A stretch of 64,000 nucleotides of DNA, taken from assembly GCF_900156315.1 (NCBI RefSeq), contig NZ_FTNI01000031.1, positions 1 through 64,000 on the forward strand. The letters are read 5' to 3'. Source of the DNA: Microbispora rosea. Lineage in GTDB: Bacteria > Actinomycetota > Actinomycetes > Streptosporangiales > Streptosporangiaceae. The notes below the pieces were generated by a model. That model saw only the letters and a program-made list of their open reading frames with translations. It was not told the origin of the DNA and did not search any database. Positions 40,801 through 48,907 of this stretch are shown in pieces (position 1 is the stretch's first letter; every line of letters begins with the position of its first letter). The translations under genes were made by a program, and so were the position numbers.

Positions 40801-41119
40801 GGTCGCGGAGGGCGTCGCCGGCGTCGCGGTGCTGGAGGAGGCCCCCGAGCGGGCCGCCTGGCTGCTGGGCGTCGGCGCCGCGCTGCGCGGGGCTCCCGCC
40901 GCCCGCGACCCGGACGTCGCCCGGATCGAGGCGCGCTGCCGGACCGCCCTCGGCGACGACGCCTTCGACCGGGCGTACGCCGAGGCCGAGGCGTTCACCC
41001 GGCAGCGGGTGCCGGTCACGCAGGGTCTCGCGGGGGGTCTCGCAGGGGGCATCGCGGAGGGCACGGAGACGGCGGCGCTGACCGTCATCGAAGGGCACCT
41101 GTCAGCGCTCGGTGGGTGA
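37832..41119 (+). CDS. SARP/AfsR-like large regulator (BTAD + ATPase + TPR)
   Basis: A 1095-residue transcriptional regulator. Order: OmpR-type winged helix (residues ~1-90, MRFGILGPTEARPGG), BTAD (~95-245, ending LADELGADPSAELAAIHLAVLR), AAA/NB-ARC-like ATPase (Walker A GPGGTGKTRLA, Walker B LLVLDNCEHV, ~265-560) and a TPR-rich C-terminus. Such proteins activate secondary-metabolite or stress genes. No biosynthetic cluster is seen in this window; the only adjacent candidate target is the exporter 31 bp downstream. ATG 37832 is preferred over ATG 37826 because a -10 box lies 7 nt upstream and the MRFGILGP start is typical. Confidence 0.92.
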   Translation: MRFGILGPTEARPGGDRTVPVGGPGLRALLGLLLLNAGRVVTIDRLIDGLYGAEPPAGATNALQAQVSRLRQHLASLGDLGDLIVREPAGYRLAVDPEDVDAPRFERLAAEGRRALDAGDPARAAGLLDQALALWRGPALADVPDAPFAPAQTARLEELRLSAAEDLAEACLSLGRHRDLLPELQERVAAHPLRERSRGQLMRALYAAGRPAEALAVYDDARRVLADELGADPSAELAAIHLAVLRSDPSLAPASAAPGGRPVPLTSLVGRDDELERIGALLAEARLVTLTGPGGTGKTRLAVEAAARWPGEVCLVELAPLTDGADVPQAVLGALGLRETAVAIPVPGTRQGAADPVARLVSALTLRPVLLVLDNCEHVVDEAARLADRLLAACPALRVLATGREALGITGERLCPVPPLRVPPPGSEPAVEDALAYPAVRLFAERAAAVRPGIVFGPGDIEHVLRICRALDGLPLAVELAAARLRSLPLAQIAARLGSDDGDPAAEGDAPRFALLSRGSRTAQPRHRTLRAVVEWSWDLLDEPERALARRLTVFAGGATLEAAERVCGLPDTDGVLASLVDKSLVEVVDDRYRMLATIRAFCAERLAEAGESEATRQAHLAHLLDLAVTADPHLRGPGQIEWLRRLDGERDNLQAALRRAVRAGDVPPALRLLSATAGYWLLRGLRGEAARLAAELLVGAGATPPEGLEEEHVVCACLVAWGGTSGPVVDALVAAAARRTYTLPMPPRQPFLLVLHAMISGPPAREELHRLEDLFRALDRDSWTRILSRFSLSYLKTFDGRLDEAEQELTGALRDARATGDVWLRVMVLSAMADVADRRGHLERVEALTNEALDLAERLGATADLAETLCRRAWARMRSGDTDSARADFERAAELSRRTGAPETLATALLGLGELARLGGDLPEARRWYETALAECTAEWFNAEETRSHVYLALGWAAQMSGEAAEALAWHRRALTTGLGTRSLTMSAAVAEGVAGVAVLEEAPERAAWLLGVGAALRGAPAARDPDVARIEARCRTALGDDAFDRAYAEAEAFTRQRVPVTQGLAGGLAGGIAEGTETAALTVIEGHLSALGG

Positions 41120-41150
41120 TCCGTCAGCGCCCCGGCGCACGCTGAGGGCC

Positions 41151-42728
41151 ATGAACGACACCTCCCGCAAGTGGGGCACGCTGGTCGTCGCCTGCCTGGC
41201 CATGCTCCTGCTGTCCCTCGACCTCACCGTGCTGCACCTCGCCCTGCCGAAGCTCGGCGAGGACCTGGCTCCCTCGGCTACCCAGCTGCTGTGGATCGCC
41301 GACATCTACGGCTTCGCGCTGGCCGCGCTGCTCGTGACCATGGGCAACCTCGGCGACCGGATCGGGCGCAGGCGGCTGCTGCTCGTCGGCCTGGCCGCCT
41401 TCGGCGCGACCTCGGTGCTGACGGCGTACGCGCCGAACGCCCCGCTGCTGATCGCCGCCCGCGCGCTCCTCGGCGTGGCCGGCGCGACGATCATGCCCTC
41501 GACGCTGTCGCTGGTCCGCAACGTGTTCCCCGACCCGAAGGAGCGGACCACCGCGGTCGGCATCTGGAGCAGCGTGGGCGCGGTCGGGTTCGCTCTCGGG
41601 CCCATCGTCGGCGGCCTGCTGCTCGACCACTTCTGGTGGGGCTCGGTCTTCCTGATCAATGTGCCCGTCGTCGCGGCCGTCCTGGTCGCCGGGTTCGTCG
41701 TGCTGCCCGAGTCGCGCAACCCCCGCCCCGGCAGGCTAGACCTCCTCAGCGTCCCGCTGTCCGCCGTGGGCGTGCTCGGCCTGATCTACGCGATGAAGGA
41801 GGCCACGAGCGGAGGCGTCACCCAGCCGTCTGTGATCGCCGCGGCGGTGATCGCGGTCGCCGCGCTGGTCGTGTTCGTCCGCAGGCAGACCCGGCTGGCC
41901 GAACCGCTGATCGACGTGGCGCTGTTCCGGCGGCGCGCGTTCGCGGCCACGGTCGGCGCCGAGCTGGTCGCGGTCTTCGCGATGCTCGCCATGTCGGTGG
42001 TCTTCGCGCAGTACTTCCAGCTCGTCATGGGCTGGTCGCCGTTGACCGCCGGGCTCGCCGGCATGCCGGGCGGCCTCGCCGGGGGCGTCGGCGGCGCGCT
42101 GTCCGGAGTGCTCGTGCACCGGTGGGGCCGCGGGCCGGTCGTCAGCCTCGGGCTGGCGCTGACCGCGATCGGGTTCATCCTGTTCAGCCGGATCGATATG
42201 GAGACGCCCTATCTCTACATGCTGGTCGCCATGATCATCCAGGGCGTCGGGATGGGCTTCATGTTCGCGGTGACCGGCGACACGCTGCTCGCCTCGGTGC
42301 CCAAGGAGCGGGCCGGCGCGGCGAGCGCGATCTCGGAGACGGCCCACGAGATGGGCGGCGCGCTCGGCATCGCCGTGCTCGGCACCGTGCTGACCAGCGT
42401 CTACCGGAACGGCCTGGTGCTTCCGCCCGGCCTGCCCGGCGGACCCGCGGCCGAGGCCCGCGACACGCTCGCGGGCGCACTCAAGGTCGCCGCCACGCTC
42501 CCGGGCGACGCCGCGGGGGCCGTCGTCCGGGCCGCCCGTCAGGCGTTCGTCGAGGGCATCCACGTCACCGTGCTGACCGGCGCGGCCATCCTGCTCGTGC
42601 TCGCGGTCGCCGTGCCGTTCGCGCTGCGCGGCGTGCCCAAGGTGATCCCCGAGACCGGAGAAGAGGAGGCCGGGGAAGAGGAGACCGGCGGGCAGGAGCC
42701 CGCCGAGGGCGTGGTCACGGCCCGCTGA
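41151..42728 (+). CDS. MFS drug-exporter-type transporter (DHA2, 14 helices)
   Basis: A 525-residue EmrB/QacA-type proton antiporter. Motif A-like GNLGDRIGRRRLLL lies after helix 2 and the antiporter motif C region GPIVGGLLLDH in helix 5; LDLTVLHLALPKLGEDL is the usual helix 1 text. The C-terminus is an acidic Glu-rich tail. ATG 41151 has GAGGG 4 nt upstream; an upstream GTG at 41112 overlaps the SARP gene and is less likely. Probable substrate: toxic amphiphiles or an antibiotic; regulation by the preceding SARP is plausible. Confidence 0.9.
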   Translation: MNDTSRKWGTLVVACLAMLLLSLDLTVLHLALPKLGEDLAPSATQLLWIADIYGFALAALLVTMGNLGDRIGRRRLLLVGLAAFGATSVLTAYAPNAPLLIAARALLGVAGATIMPSTLSLVRNVFPDPKERTTAVGIWSSVGAVGFALGPIVGGLLLDHFWWGSVFLINVPVVAAVLVAGFVVLPESRNPRPGRLDLLSVPLSAVGVLGLIYAMKEATSGGVTQPSVIAAAVIAVAALVVFVRRQTRLAEPLIDVALFRRRAFAATVGAELVAVFAMLAMSVVFAQYFQLVMGWSPLTAGLAGMPGGLAGGVGGALSGVLVHRWGRGPVVSLGLALTAIGFILFSRIDMETPYLYMLVAMIIQGVGMGFMFAVTGDTLLASVPKERAGAASAISETAHEMGGALGIAVLGTVLTSVYRNGLVLPPGLPGGPAAEARDTLAGALKVAATLPGDAAGAVVRAARQAFVEGIHVTVLTGAAILLVLAVAVPFALRGVPKVIPETGEEEAGEEETGGQEPAEGVVTAR

Positions 42729-42772
42729 GACGCAGGCCGCTCACGCCGGGGGCGCCCGCCGGACGAGGCCGA

Positions 42773-43270
42773 TCACGTCACGAGGGACATCCAGCGGTCG
42801 TGGGCACCACCGAAGGGGCCGGTCCGGCCGCCGACGGCCTCCATCAGCCAGGCGGCGGACCGCTCCGCCTGGCGGACGATCTCCTCCGGGTACGCGTACC
42901 GCACCTGGTGGACGGCGAACTCGTCCTCGTCGTCCAGGATCAGCCGGCCGTCGCGCATCCGCAGCACGTCGAGGTCGAGGTCGGCCATCGTGATCCGGCC
43001 GTCGCCGCAGACGGGCACCGTGGTGACGTCGCAGTAGATCGCGCACCTGTTCGGCCGGGCGTTGAACGTGGCCGTCCACCACGCGTTCCGGGGGAACAGC
43101 ATCACGAAAGGGTCCGGCCAGACCACAGGCGGCTCGCTCCCCCGGCGGCCGGCGGTGCCCGCGGGGCAGCCGGTCCAGACGCCGTGCTCGTCCTCGCCCA
43201 GCACCCGCGCGTACTGGTGCCAGTGCAGCGACCCGCCGTACTTGCGGTAGATGATCCTCACCTCGGACAC
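42773..43270 (-). CDS. DUF402 (FomD-like) protein
   Basis: A 165-residue protein of the DUF402/FomD fold, whose characterised members are metal-dependent phosphoesterases acting on nucleotide-activated compounds. Recognisable are the start VRIIYRKYGGSLHWHQ, WWTATFN, the acidic YCDVTTVPV and DLDLDVLRMRDGRLILDDEDEF, which supply metal-binding acids. The substrate is unknown. It lies downstream of rnj and converges on the exporter gene. The start ATG at 43270 is the only good candidate. Confidence 0.8.
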   Translation of the reverse strand: MSEVRIIYRKYGGSLHWHQYARVLGEDEHGVWTGCPAGTAGRRGSEPPVVWPDPFVMLFPRNAWWTATFNARPNRCAIYCDVTTVPVCGDGRITMADLDLDVLRMRDGRLILDDEDEFAVHQVRYAYPEEIVRQAERSAAWLMEAVGGRTGPFGGAHDRWMSLVT

Positions 43271-43319
43271 GGGCGGGACGCTACGCCACGCCCGTCTCCG
43301 AGTACAACGGGATTACCGG

Positions 43320-45005
43320 TCAGACCTCGACGACCACCGGGATGATCATCGGGCGGCGGCGGTAGGTGTCGCTCACCCAGCGCCCCACCGTGCGTCTGAT
43401 GGTCCGGCGGATCTGCATCTCGTCGGCCACTCCGGACGCGGCGACCTCCTGCAGCGCGGCCTCGATCTGCGGGACGACCGCGTCGAACGCGTCGGGGTCG
43501 ATACCCGAGCCGCGCGCGGTGATCTCCGGTCCGCCGGCGAGCTTCCCGGTGGTGGAGTCCACCACGACGACGATGGAGATGAACCCCTCGTCGCCCAGGA
43601 TCCGCCGGTCCTTGAGCGCCACATCGGTGATGTCGCCCACCGAGGTGCCGTCGACGAAGACGTACCCGCACGGGACCGCGCCGGTGATCCTCGCCTGGCC
43701 GTCGACGAGGTCCACGACCACGCCGTCCTCGGCGATCACGATGTTCTCCCGGGGGACGCCGGTCAGCTCGGCGAGCCCGGCGTGCGCCCGCAGGTGCCGC
43801 CACTCCCCGTGCACGGGCATGAAGTTGGACGGCTTGGTGAGGTTGAGCACGTACAGCAGCTCGCCCGCGGCGGCGTGGCCGGAGACGTGCACCCGCGCGT
43901 TGCCCTTGTGGATCACCCGCGCGCCCCAGCGGTTGAGCCCGTTGATGACCTTGCTGACCGCCGTCTCGTTGCCCGGCACGAGCGACGAGGCGAGCAGGAC
44001 GGTGTCGCCCTCGGCGATCCTGATCGGGTGGTCGCGGTTGGCCATGCGCGACAGCGCCGCCATCGGCTCGCCCTGGGAGCCGGTGCAGATCAGCACCACG
44101 TCCTCCGGCGGCCACTCCTCGATCTCCCGGGAGTCCACGAGCAGGCCGCCGGGCACCTTCAGGTAGCCCAGTTCGCGCGCCACGCCCATATTGCGCACCA
44201 TCGACCTGCCGATGAGCGCGACCTTGCGGCCGTGCTTCTCGGCCGCGTCCATGATCTGCTGGACGCGGTGGATGTGCGAGGCGAAGCTCGCCACGATGAT
44301 CCGCTTGGTCGCGCTGCGGAAGACGTCGTCGATGACCGGCGCGATCTCCCGCTCGCTGGTGACGAAGCCCGGCACCTCCGAGTTGGTGGAGTCGGACATC
44401 AGCAGGTCGACGCCCTCGGCCCCGAGGCGGGCGAACGCCCCGAGGTCGGTCAGCCGCCCGTCCAGCGGGAGCTGGTCCATCTTGAAGTCGCCGGTGTGCA
44501 GGACGAGGCCCGCCGGGGTGCGGATCGCCACGGCCAGCGCGTCGGGGATCGAGTGGTTGACCGAGACGAACTCGCACTCGAACGGTCCGAACGTGCGCCG
44601 CTCGCCCTCGATCACCTCGACCTTGACCGGCTGCATCCGGTGCTCGGTCAGCTTGCTCTCGATGAGCCCGAGCGTCAGCCGCGAGCCGACGACCGGGATG
44701 TCGCGCCGCTCCCGCAGCAGGTACGGCACGGCACCGATGTGGTCCTCGTGGGCGTGCGTGAGCACGAGCGCCTCGATGTCGTCGAGCCGCCCTCGTATGT
44801 AGTCGAAGTCGGGCAGGATGAGATCGACGCCCGGCTGGTCGGGCTCGGGGAACAGCACGCCGCAGTCCACCACGAGCAGACGGCCGTCGTACTCGAACAC
44901 CGCCATGTTGCGGCCGATCTCGCCGAGGCCGCCCAGCGCGACGATGCGCAGGCCGTTTTCCGGCAGCGCGGGAGGGGGCCCGAGTTCGGGATGCGGATGA
45001 CTCAT
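43320..45005 (-). CDS. rnj: Ribonuclease J
   Basis: A 561-residue metallo-beta-lactamase/beta-CASP nuclease with 5'-exo- and endonuclease activity in mRNA decay and rRNA maturation. Metal motif HAHEDHIG, further ligands in LHTGDFKMD and HVSGHAAAGEL, beta-CASP region SDSTNSEVPGFVTSE, and the C-terminal domain ending RRRPMIIPVVVEV. ATG 45005 with GGAGGG 6 nt upstream is chosen; the frame extends to 45050 without support. dapA lies 101 bp upstream in the same direction, an arrangement also known in Streptomyces. Confidence 0.95.
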   Translation of the reverse strand: MSHPHPELGPPPALPENGLRIVALGGLGEIGRNMAVFEYDGRLLVVDCGVLFPEPDQPGVDLILPDFDYIRGRLDDIEALVLTHAHEDHIGAVPYLLRERRDIPVVGSRLTLGLIESKLTEHRMQPVKVEVIEGERRTFGPFECEFVSVNHSIPDALAVAIRTPAGLVLHTGDFKMDQLPLDGRLTDLGAFARLGAEGVDLLMSDSTNSEVPGFVTSEREIAPVIDDVFRSATKRIIVASFASHIHRVQQIMDAAEKHGRKVALIGRSMVRNMGVARELGYLKVPGGLLVDSREIEEWPPEDVVLICTGSQGEPMAALSRMANRDHPIRIAEGDTVLLASSLVPGNETAVSKVINGLNRWGARVIHKGNARVHVSGHAAAGELLYVLNLTKPSNFMPVHGEWRHLRAHAGLAELTGVPRENIVIAEDGVVVDLVDGQARITGAVPCGYVFVDGTSVGDITDVALKDRRILGDEGFISIVVVVDSTTGKLAGGPEITARGSGIDPDAFDAVVPQIEAALQEVAASGVADEMQIRRTIRRTVGRWVSDTYRRRPMIIPVVVEV

Positions 45006-45106
45006 TCCGCGCCCTCCGCCCCGAGCCGCTCGCCGTGCGCGCTCACGCACCGTTCCCTATCTTCGTTCCTTCTGGTCAAGTCGCTCATTCGGCTCCATCT
45101 GTTGAT

Positions 45107-46021
45107 CTAATCCACAAGCTTGAGGCCCCCCGTGATGAGGTCCTCCCGAAGCGCTGCGATCTGCCCCTCCGTGGCGTCCACGAGCGGCGGCCGGACGTAT
45201 CCCGCGTCCTGGCCCACCAGCTTCAACGCCGCCTTGACCATGATCGCCCCCTGGGTGCGCGTCATGATCGCCGAGACCACCGGAAGGAGCTGCCGGTGGA
45301 CGGCCAGTGCGTTCTCGACATCACCGGACCGGTAGGAGTCGACCATCGAGGCCAGCTCGGCGCCCACCACGTGGCCCACCACGCTGACGTACCCGGCCGC
45401 GCCGACGGAGAGCCACGGCAGGTTCAGCAGGTCGTCGCCCGAGTAGAACACGAGGTCGGTGGAGGCCATCACCTGCGAGCCCGCGAACAGGTCGCCCTTG
45501 GCGTCCTTAACGGCGGCGATGCGCGGGTGCTCGGCCAGCCGGAACAGGGTCTCGATCGCGATCGGAACCCCGGCGCGGCCCGGGATGTCGTACAGCATCA
45601 CCGGCAGGCCGGTCGCGTCGGCGACGGCCGTGAAGTGCCGGAGCAGGCCCTCCTGCGGCGGTTTGTTGTAGTAAGGGGTCACCACCAGGAGACCGTGCGC
45701 ACCGGCGCGCTCGGCGGCCTCGGCCAGCTCGACGCTGTGCCGCGTGTCGTTGGTGCCGGCGCCTGCCACGACGGTGGCCCGGTCGCCCACGGCCTCGACG
45801 ACCGCGCGGAGGATCCGGTCCTTCTCCTCGTCGGAGGTGGTGGGGGACTCCCCTGTGGTGCCGCTGACGATCAGGCCGTCGTTGCGCTGCTCGTCCACGA
45901 GATAGGCCGCGAGCCGCTGGACGCCCTCGTAGTCGACGGCGCCGTCAGAAGTGAACGGTGTGACCATCGCGGTCAGCGTGCGGCCGAAGGGGGCGTCGGA
46001 GGTTCCAGTAGGCGATGCCAT
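45107..46021 (-). CDS. dapA: 4-Hydroxy-tetrahydrodipicolinate synthase
   Basis: First committed enzyme of lysine/diaminopimelate synthesis, condensing pyruvate with aspartate semialdehyde. 304 residues; GTTGESPTTS (Thr pair), TPYYNKPPQEG (proton-relay Tyr), LYDIPGRAG (Tyr/Arg) and AAVKDAKGD (Schiff-base Lys) are all present. ATG 46021 (MASPTGTS) follows a TACCGT box by 7 nt, so the message is probably leaderless; the longer frame to 46141 is rejected. Located next to rnj, as in other actinomycetes. A more divergent paralogue lies at 57888. Confidence 0.95.
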   Translation of the reverse strand: MASPTGTSDAPFGRTLTAMVTPFTSDGAVDYEGVQRLAAYLVDEQRNDGLIVSGTTGESPTTSDEEKDRILRAVVEAVGDRATVVAGAGTNDTRHSVELAEAAERAGAHGLLVVTPYYNKPPQEGLLRHFTAVADATGLPVMLYDIPGRAGVPIAIETLFRLAEHPRIAAVKDAKGDLFAGSQVMASTDLVFYSGDDLLNLPWLSVGAAGYVSVVGHVVGAELASMVDSYRSGDVENALAVHRQLLPVVSAIMTRTQGAIMVKAALKLVGQDAGYVRPPLVDATEGQIAALREDLITGGLKLVD

Positions 46022-46028
46022 AGACCGA

Positions 46029-46034
46029 ACGGTA
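46029..46034 (-). promoter_or_regulatory. -10 element of leaderless dapA
   Basis: TACCGT on the minus strand ends 7 nt before the dapA ATG. A dyad CCGCGT-CTT-ACGCGG lies further upstream at 46169-46183. Nothing else is evident in 46035-46292. Confidence 0.45.
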
Positions 46035-46292
46035 CCCGGATCCGCAGGAGTGATGGACCTCGCCACCCCGTTATGTCCAGTACCGCCCCACAGGCGGTGC
46101 CGACAGCGGAAGAGGCCGCCGATATGTGCTCGGGGGTACACACATCAGCGACCTCTAACCGAGAATCGCCGCGTCTTACGCGGACGTTACACACCACTGC
46201 GAACTTTTTCCGGAAGGCCGCGAACGGCGGTGCCTGCACCCCCTCGGTGGTCTTCGGGGGAGATGGCGGGACTCGACGGAAAAGCCGGTGAA

Positions 46293-46505
46293 TCAGTGGA
46301 CCTCGCCCGAGAGGAGCCTCACCCACAGCTCCTCCATGCGCGTGGCGACGAGCCGCTCGGTCTCGCGGATCTCCACCTCCTTGCCCCGTGTCGTCCGCCG
46401 GATGAACAACAGCCCGCCCGCCGCGCACAGCTCGTAGATCGTCGCCTTGCACTCACACGTGTGGCGGCGTACCCGTACGCGATCGCTGCGGTTGGTGGGC
46501 TTCAT
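46293..46505 (-). CDS. Small Cys-containing protein of unknown function
   Basis: A 70-residue basic protein, MKPTNRSDRVRVRRHTCECK at the N-terminus, with Cys residues at CEC and again in YELCAAGGLLFIRR; the C-terminus is ETERLVATRMEELWVRLLSG. It is well supported by AGGAGG 9 nt before ATG 46505. The three cysteines could bind zinc, but no family is recognised. Divergent from the GntR/UTRA gene; 271 bp upstream of dapA on the same strand. Confidence 0.7.
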   Translation of the reverse strand: MKPTNRSDRVRVRRHTCECKATIYELCAAGGLLFIRRTTRGKEVEIRETERLVATRMEELWVRLLSGEVH

Positions 46506-46726
46506 CCAGTTGAGCCTCCTGTGCCCGTCCCGCGGAGGGCTGGCATGGATACCGTGATAGGGCGCCGGGAGGGGAATATCAGCACCTGGCCGCTTAGCGG
46601 CACAATCACCCACTAGCAGCCCTTTCACCAGGTAAAGTTGGAGTCACAGGCCATCCCCGTCACTCTCGGTCGCCCGACGGATACGCCAAGATTTGGAGGA
46701 CCCGTCACCCCCTCAGGGATGGATTG

Positions 46727-47464
46727 ATGGCAAACTCTGATCCGGTCTACCTGCGCGTAGTCGAGGACATTCGCCGCCAGATCGTCGACGGCACGCTCCC
46801 CCCAGGCGCACCGATCCCCTCGCGGCACCAGATCACCCGGAAGTACAGCGTCGGAGAGACGGCCGCCCGCCACGCGCTGCGCGTGCTCGCCCAGGAGGGC
46901 CTCATCATCGGCCGGGTGGGCTCCGGGCACCGGGTGCGGGAGAAGCCGATCCTGCTCCCGCTCCACCGCAGCCGCCTTCCCGAACCGCACGCCGCCTTCG
47001 CGAGCGACATGCAGGCGGGCGGGCGACAACCCAGCTGGAGCTGGCGCAGCGAGCTCGCCGACGCCCCTCCCGACATCGCCCGCCGCCTGCGCGTCGGGGA
47101 ATGCAGCCCGGTGATCAGAACCCGCTACGTCTTCCGCGGGGACGGCCGCCCGGTGCAGTTGCTCACCTCGTACGAACCGGTCGAGCCCGGGCAGAGCCAG
47201 GCGCCCGAGGAGGGCACGTACGAACGCAGGAGCGCGGCCTTCCGGCTCGCGGCGAGCGGCCTGCCGGTCACCGAGATCAGCGAGACCGTGCTCATCCGTG
47301 TTCCCCAGCCGACCGAGAGCGACCTGCTCGAGCTGCCCGCCGGCGTCCAGGTGCTCCAGATCGAGCGCACCTACTGGGCCGGCGAGCGGCCGGTCGAGAC
47401 CAGCGACGCCGTGGTGCCCGGCGACAGATTCCGGCTGGTCTACGGCATTCCCAGCCTCCTCTGA
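46727..47464 (+). CDS. GntR-family regulator, HutC/UTRA subfamily
   Basis: A 245-residue repressor: N-terminal GntR winged helix (residues ~8-72, VYLRVVEDIRRQIVDGTLPPGAPIPSRHQITRKY in pattern) and C-terminal UTRA ligand-binding domain (~95-240) containing IRTRYVFRGDGRPVQLLTSYEPVE. Ligands in this subfamily are histidine/urocanate derivatives, sugars or N-acetylglucosamine phosphates; not assignable here. ATG 46727 follows AGGGATGG. It stands alone between the small Cys protein gene and radC. Confidence 0.87.
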   Translation: MANSDPVYLRVVEDIRRQIVDGTLPPGAPIPSRHQITRKYSVGETAARHALRVLAQEGLIIGRVGSGHRVREKPILLPLHRSRLPEPHAAFASDMQAGGRQPSWSWRSELADAPPDIARRLRVGECSPVIRTRYVFRGDGRPVQLLTSYEPVEPGQSQAPEEGTYERRSAAFRLAASGLPVTEISETVLIRVPQPTESDLLELPAGVQVLQIERTYWAGERPVETSDAVVPGDRFRLVYGIPSLL

Positions 47465-47516
47465 CTGTCGGTGCCCACTGGTACAACCGATCCGGATCCC
47501 CCATCCGGAGGTGCCG

Positions 47517-48194
47517 ATGCGCGTCAAGGACATGCCCCTGGCCGACCAGCCGCGTGAGCGGCTGCTGGCGTCGGGAGCCGCCGCACTCGCCGACAGGGAG
47601 TTGCTCGCCCTGCTGCTGGGCTCGGGCAGCAGGGGCGTGAGCGCCGTCGAACTCGCCTCCCAGCTCATCGCCCACTGCGGCGATCTCGGGGAGTTGGCCC
47701 GCTCCGAGGCCCACCGGCTGCTCGCCGTCCCCGGCGTGGGCCCCGCCAAGGCCGCCCGCGTGGCGGCCGCGTTCCACCTCGTGCGGCGGGCCCAGGCGGA
47801 GCCGGAGCGAAGCCGGATCACCTGCTCGGCCGACATCGCTTCGGCTGCCGCTCCCCTGCTGCACGGACAGCCGCGCGAGCGGCTCGTCGTGGTCGTGTGC
47901 GACGGCCGCGGCGCCGTGCTGCGCCGGACCGTGGTCACCGAGGGCGGCAGCGACCACACCCCCGCGCCCGTCCGCGACATCGTCACGACCGTCCTCCTCT
48001 CCGGCGGGGCCGCCTTCGGCCTCGCCCACAACCACCCGAGCGGATCGCTCGACCCCAGCCCCGCCGACGTCGAGGTCACGGCCCGCCTCCACGAGGCCGC
48101 CGACACCGTCGGCCTCCGCTTCCTCGACCACGTGATCGTCACCGACACCGCCTGGCGCCGGATCGCGCCTGACGGCCCATTTGACGGCCCGTAG
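47517..48194 (+). CDS. radC: RadC-like JAB-domain protein
   Basis: A 225-residue protein: N-terminal UPF0758 region with a helix-hairpin-helix (LLAVPGVGPAKAARV), then a JAB1/MPN metalloprotease-like domain with the JAMM motif HNHPSGSLDPSPAD and the upstream GRGAVLRR strand. The name RadC is historical; a role in recombination repair is unproven, and MPN folds suggest hydrolase activity. RBS CCGGAGG 6 nt before ATG 47517. The TAG stop forms part of an inverted repeat at 48192. Confidence 0.9.
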   Translation: MRVKDMPLADQPRERLLASGAAALADRELLALLLGSGSRGVSAVELASQLIAHCGDLGELARSEAHRLLAVPGVGPAKAARVAAAFHLVRRAQAEPERSRITCSADIASAAAPLLHGQPRERLVVVVCDGRGAVLRRTVVTEGGSDHTPAPVRDIVTTVLLSGGAAFGLAHNHPSGSLDPSPADVEVTARLHEAADTVGLRFLDHVIVTDTAWRRIAPDGPFDGP

Positions 48195-48217
48195 ACCATA
48201 TCAGCTATAGCGGTCTA
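48192..48217. promoter_or_regulatory. Inverted repeat TAGACC-N14-GGTCTA
   Basis: Perfect 6-bp arms starting at the radC stop codon, ~72 bp upstream of the tandem-wHTH gene. It could be an operator of that regulator or part of a weak terminator. Confidence 0.35.
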
Positions 48218-48276
48218 CTGCTCCTATACATTGCGGCACATGTTGTCTGCTTTGTAGATGGACGTCCGGTTTCGTC

Positions 48277-48282
48277 TATCAT
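48277..48282 (+). promoter_or_regulatory. -10 element of the tandem-wHTH gene
   Basis: TATCAT ends 6 nt before ATG 48289, with no ribosome binding site, again indicating a leaderless message. Confidence 0.4.
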
Positions 48283-48288
48283 TCCTTC

Positions 48289-48768
48289 ATGATTGATCGC
48301 GACGGTCCGGTGCCGATCTACAAACAGATCGCCGAGATCATTCGTGAGCAGATCGACCATGGCGAGTTGGAGCCGGGCGACGCCGTTCCGAGCGAGACAG
48401 AGCTGGAGGCCGAGTACGGCATCGCCCGCCTCACGGCACGACGCGTCACCCGGGAACTTCGCGAGCAGGGGCTCGTCTACACCCTGCAAGGCGAAGGGAC
48501 ATTCGTCGGTCGGCCAGGTACTCCACGGTCAGCCGAACGGACGCCGGTCTACCAGCGCATAGCGGCCGAGATCCTGGAGCAGATCCGCAGCGGAGATCTC
48601 GTGCCCAATCGGCGCATCCCGCCGGAGAAGGCACTGATGAAGCAGTACGGCGTCGCCAAGGCCACCGCCCGCAACGCCGTGGATTTCCTTCGTAAGCAGG
48701 GATGGGTGTTCACCGTCCCGCATCGCGGCACTTATGTATCCCCCCAAGAGGACTGGCCGGGAAGCTGA
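48289..48768 (+). CDS. Regulator made of two tandem GntR winged helices
   Basis: A 159-residue protein that is two GntR DNA-binding domains and nothing else. Repeat 1 (residues ~8-75) has PVPIYKQIAEIIREQIDHGELEPGDAVPSETELEAEYGI in pattern; repeat 2 (~86-153) has TPVYQRIAAEILEQIRSGDLVPNRRIPPEKALMKQYGV in pattern. Both end in the wing (LQGEGTFVG and PHRGTYVSP). Effector and dimerisation domains normal for GntR proteins are missing, so one chain may mimic a dimer on DNA. The message appears leaderless. Function and targets unknown. Confidence 0.85.
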   Translation: MIDRDGPVPIYKQIAEIIREQIDHGELEPGDAVPSETELEAEYGIARLTARRVTRELREQGLVYTLQGEGTFVGRPGTPRSAERTPVYQRIAAEILEQIRSGDLVPNRRIPPEKALMKQYGVAKATARNAVDFLRKQGWVFTVPHRGTYVSPQEDWPGS

Positions 48769-48907
48769 CCTGTCCACAGCTTGCTCGCCGAGGCGAACGC
48801 GGAACCGCCGCGATGTCTACCGTGAGCTCGTGCTACCCCGACGCCGTCGCAGCGATAGATGATGCTCAGGTCCTCCGCGCGCGTGTCTGGCGCTCTGTAA
48901 GCAGGGA

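Noticed and set aside
37763-41098. 1111-residue minus-strand frame opposite the SARP gene
   Set aside because: Antisense to a clear BTAD-ATPase-TPR protein; composition is Arg/Gly/Gln-rich shadow text.
45120-45671. Small plus-strand frames opposite dapA
   Set aside because: Antisense shadows without RBS or conserved text.
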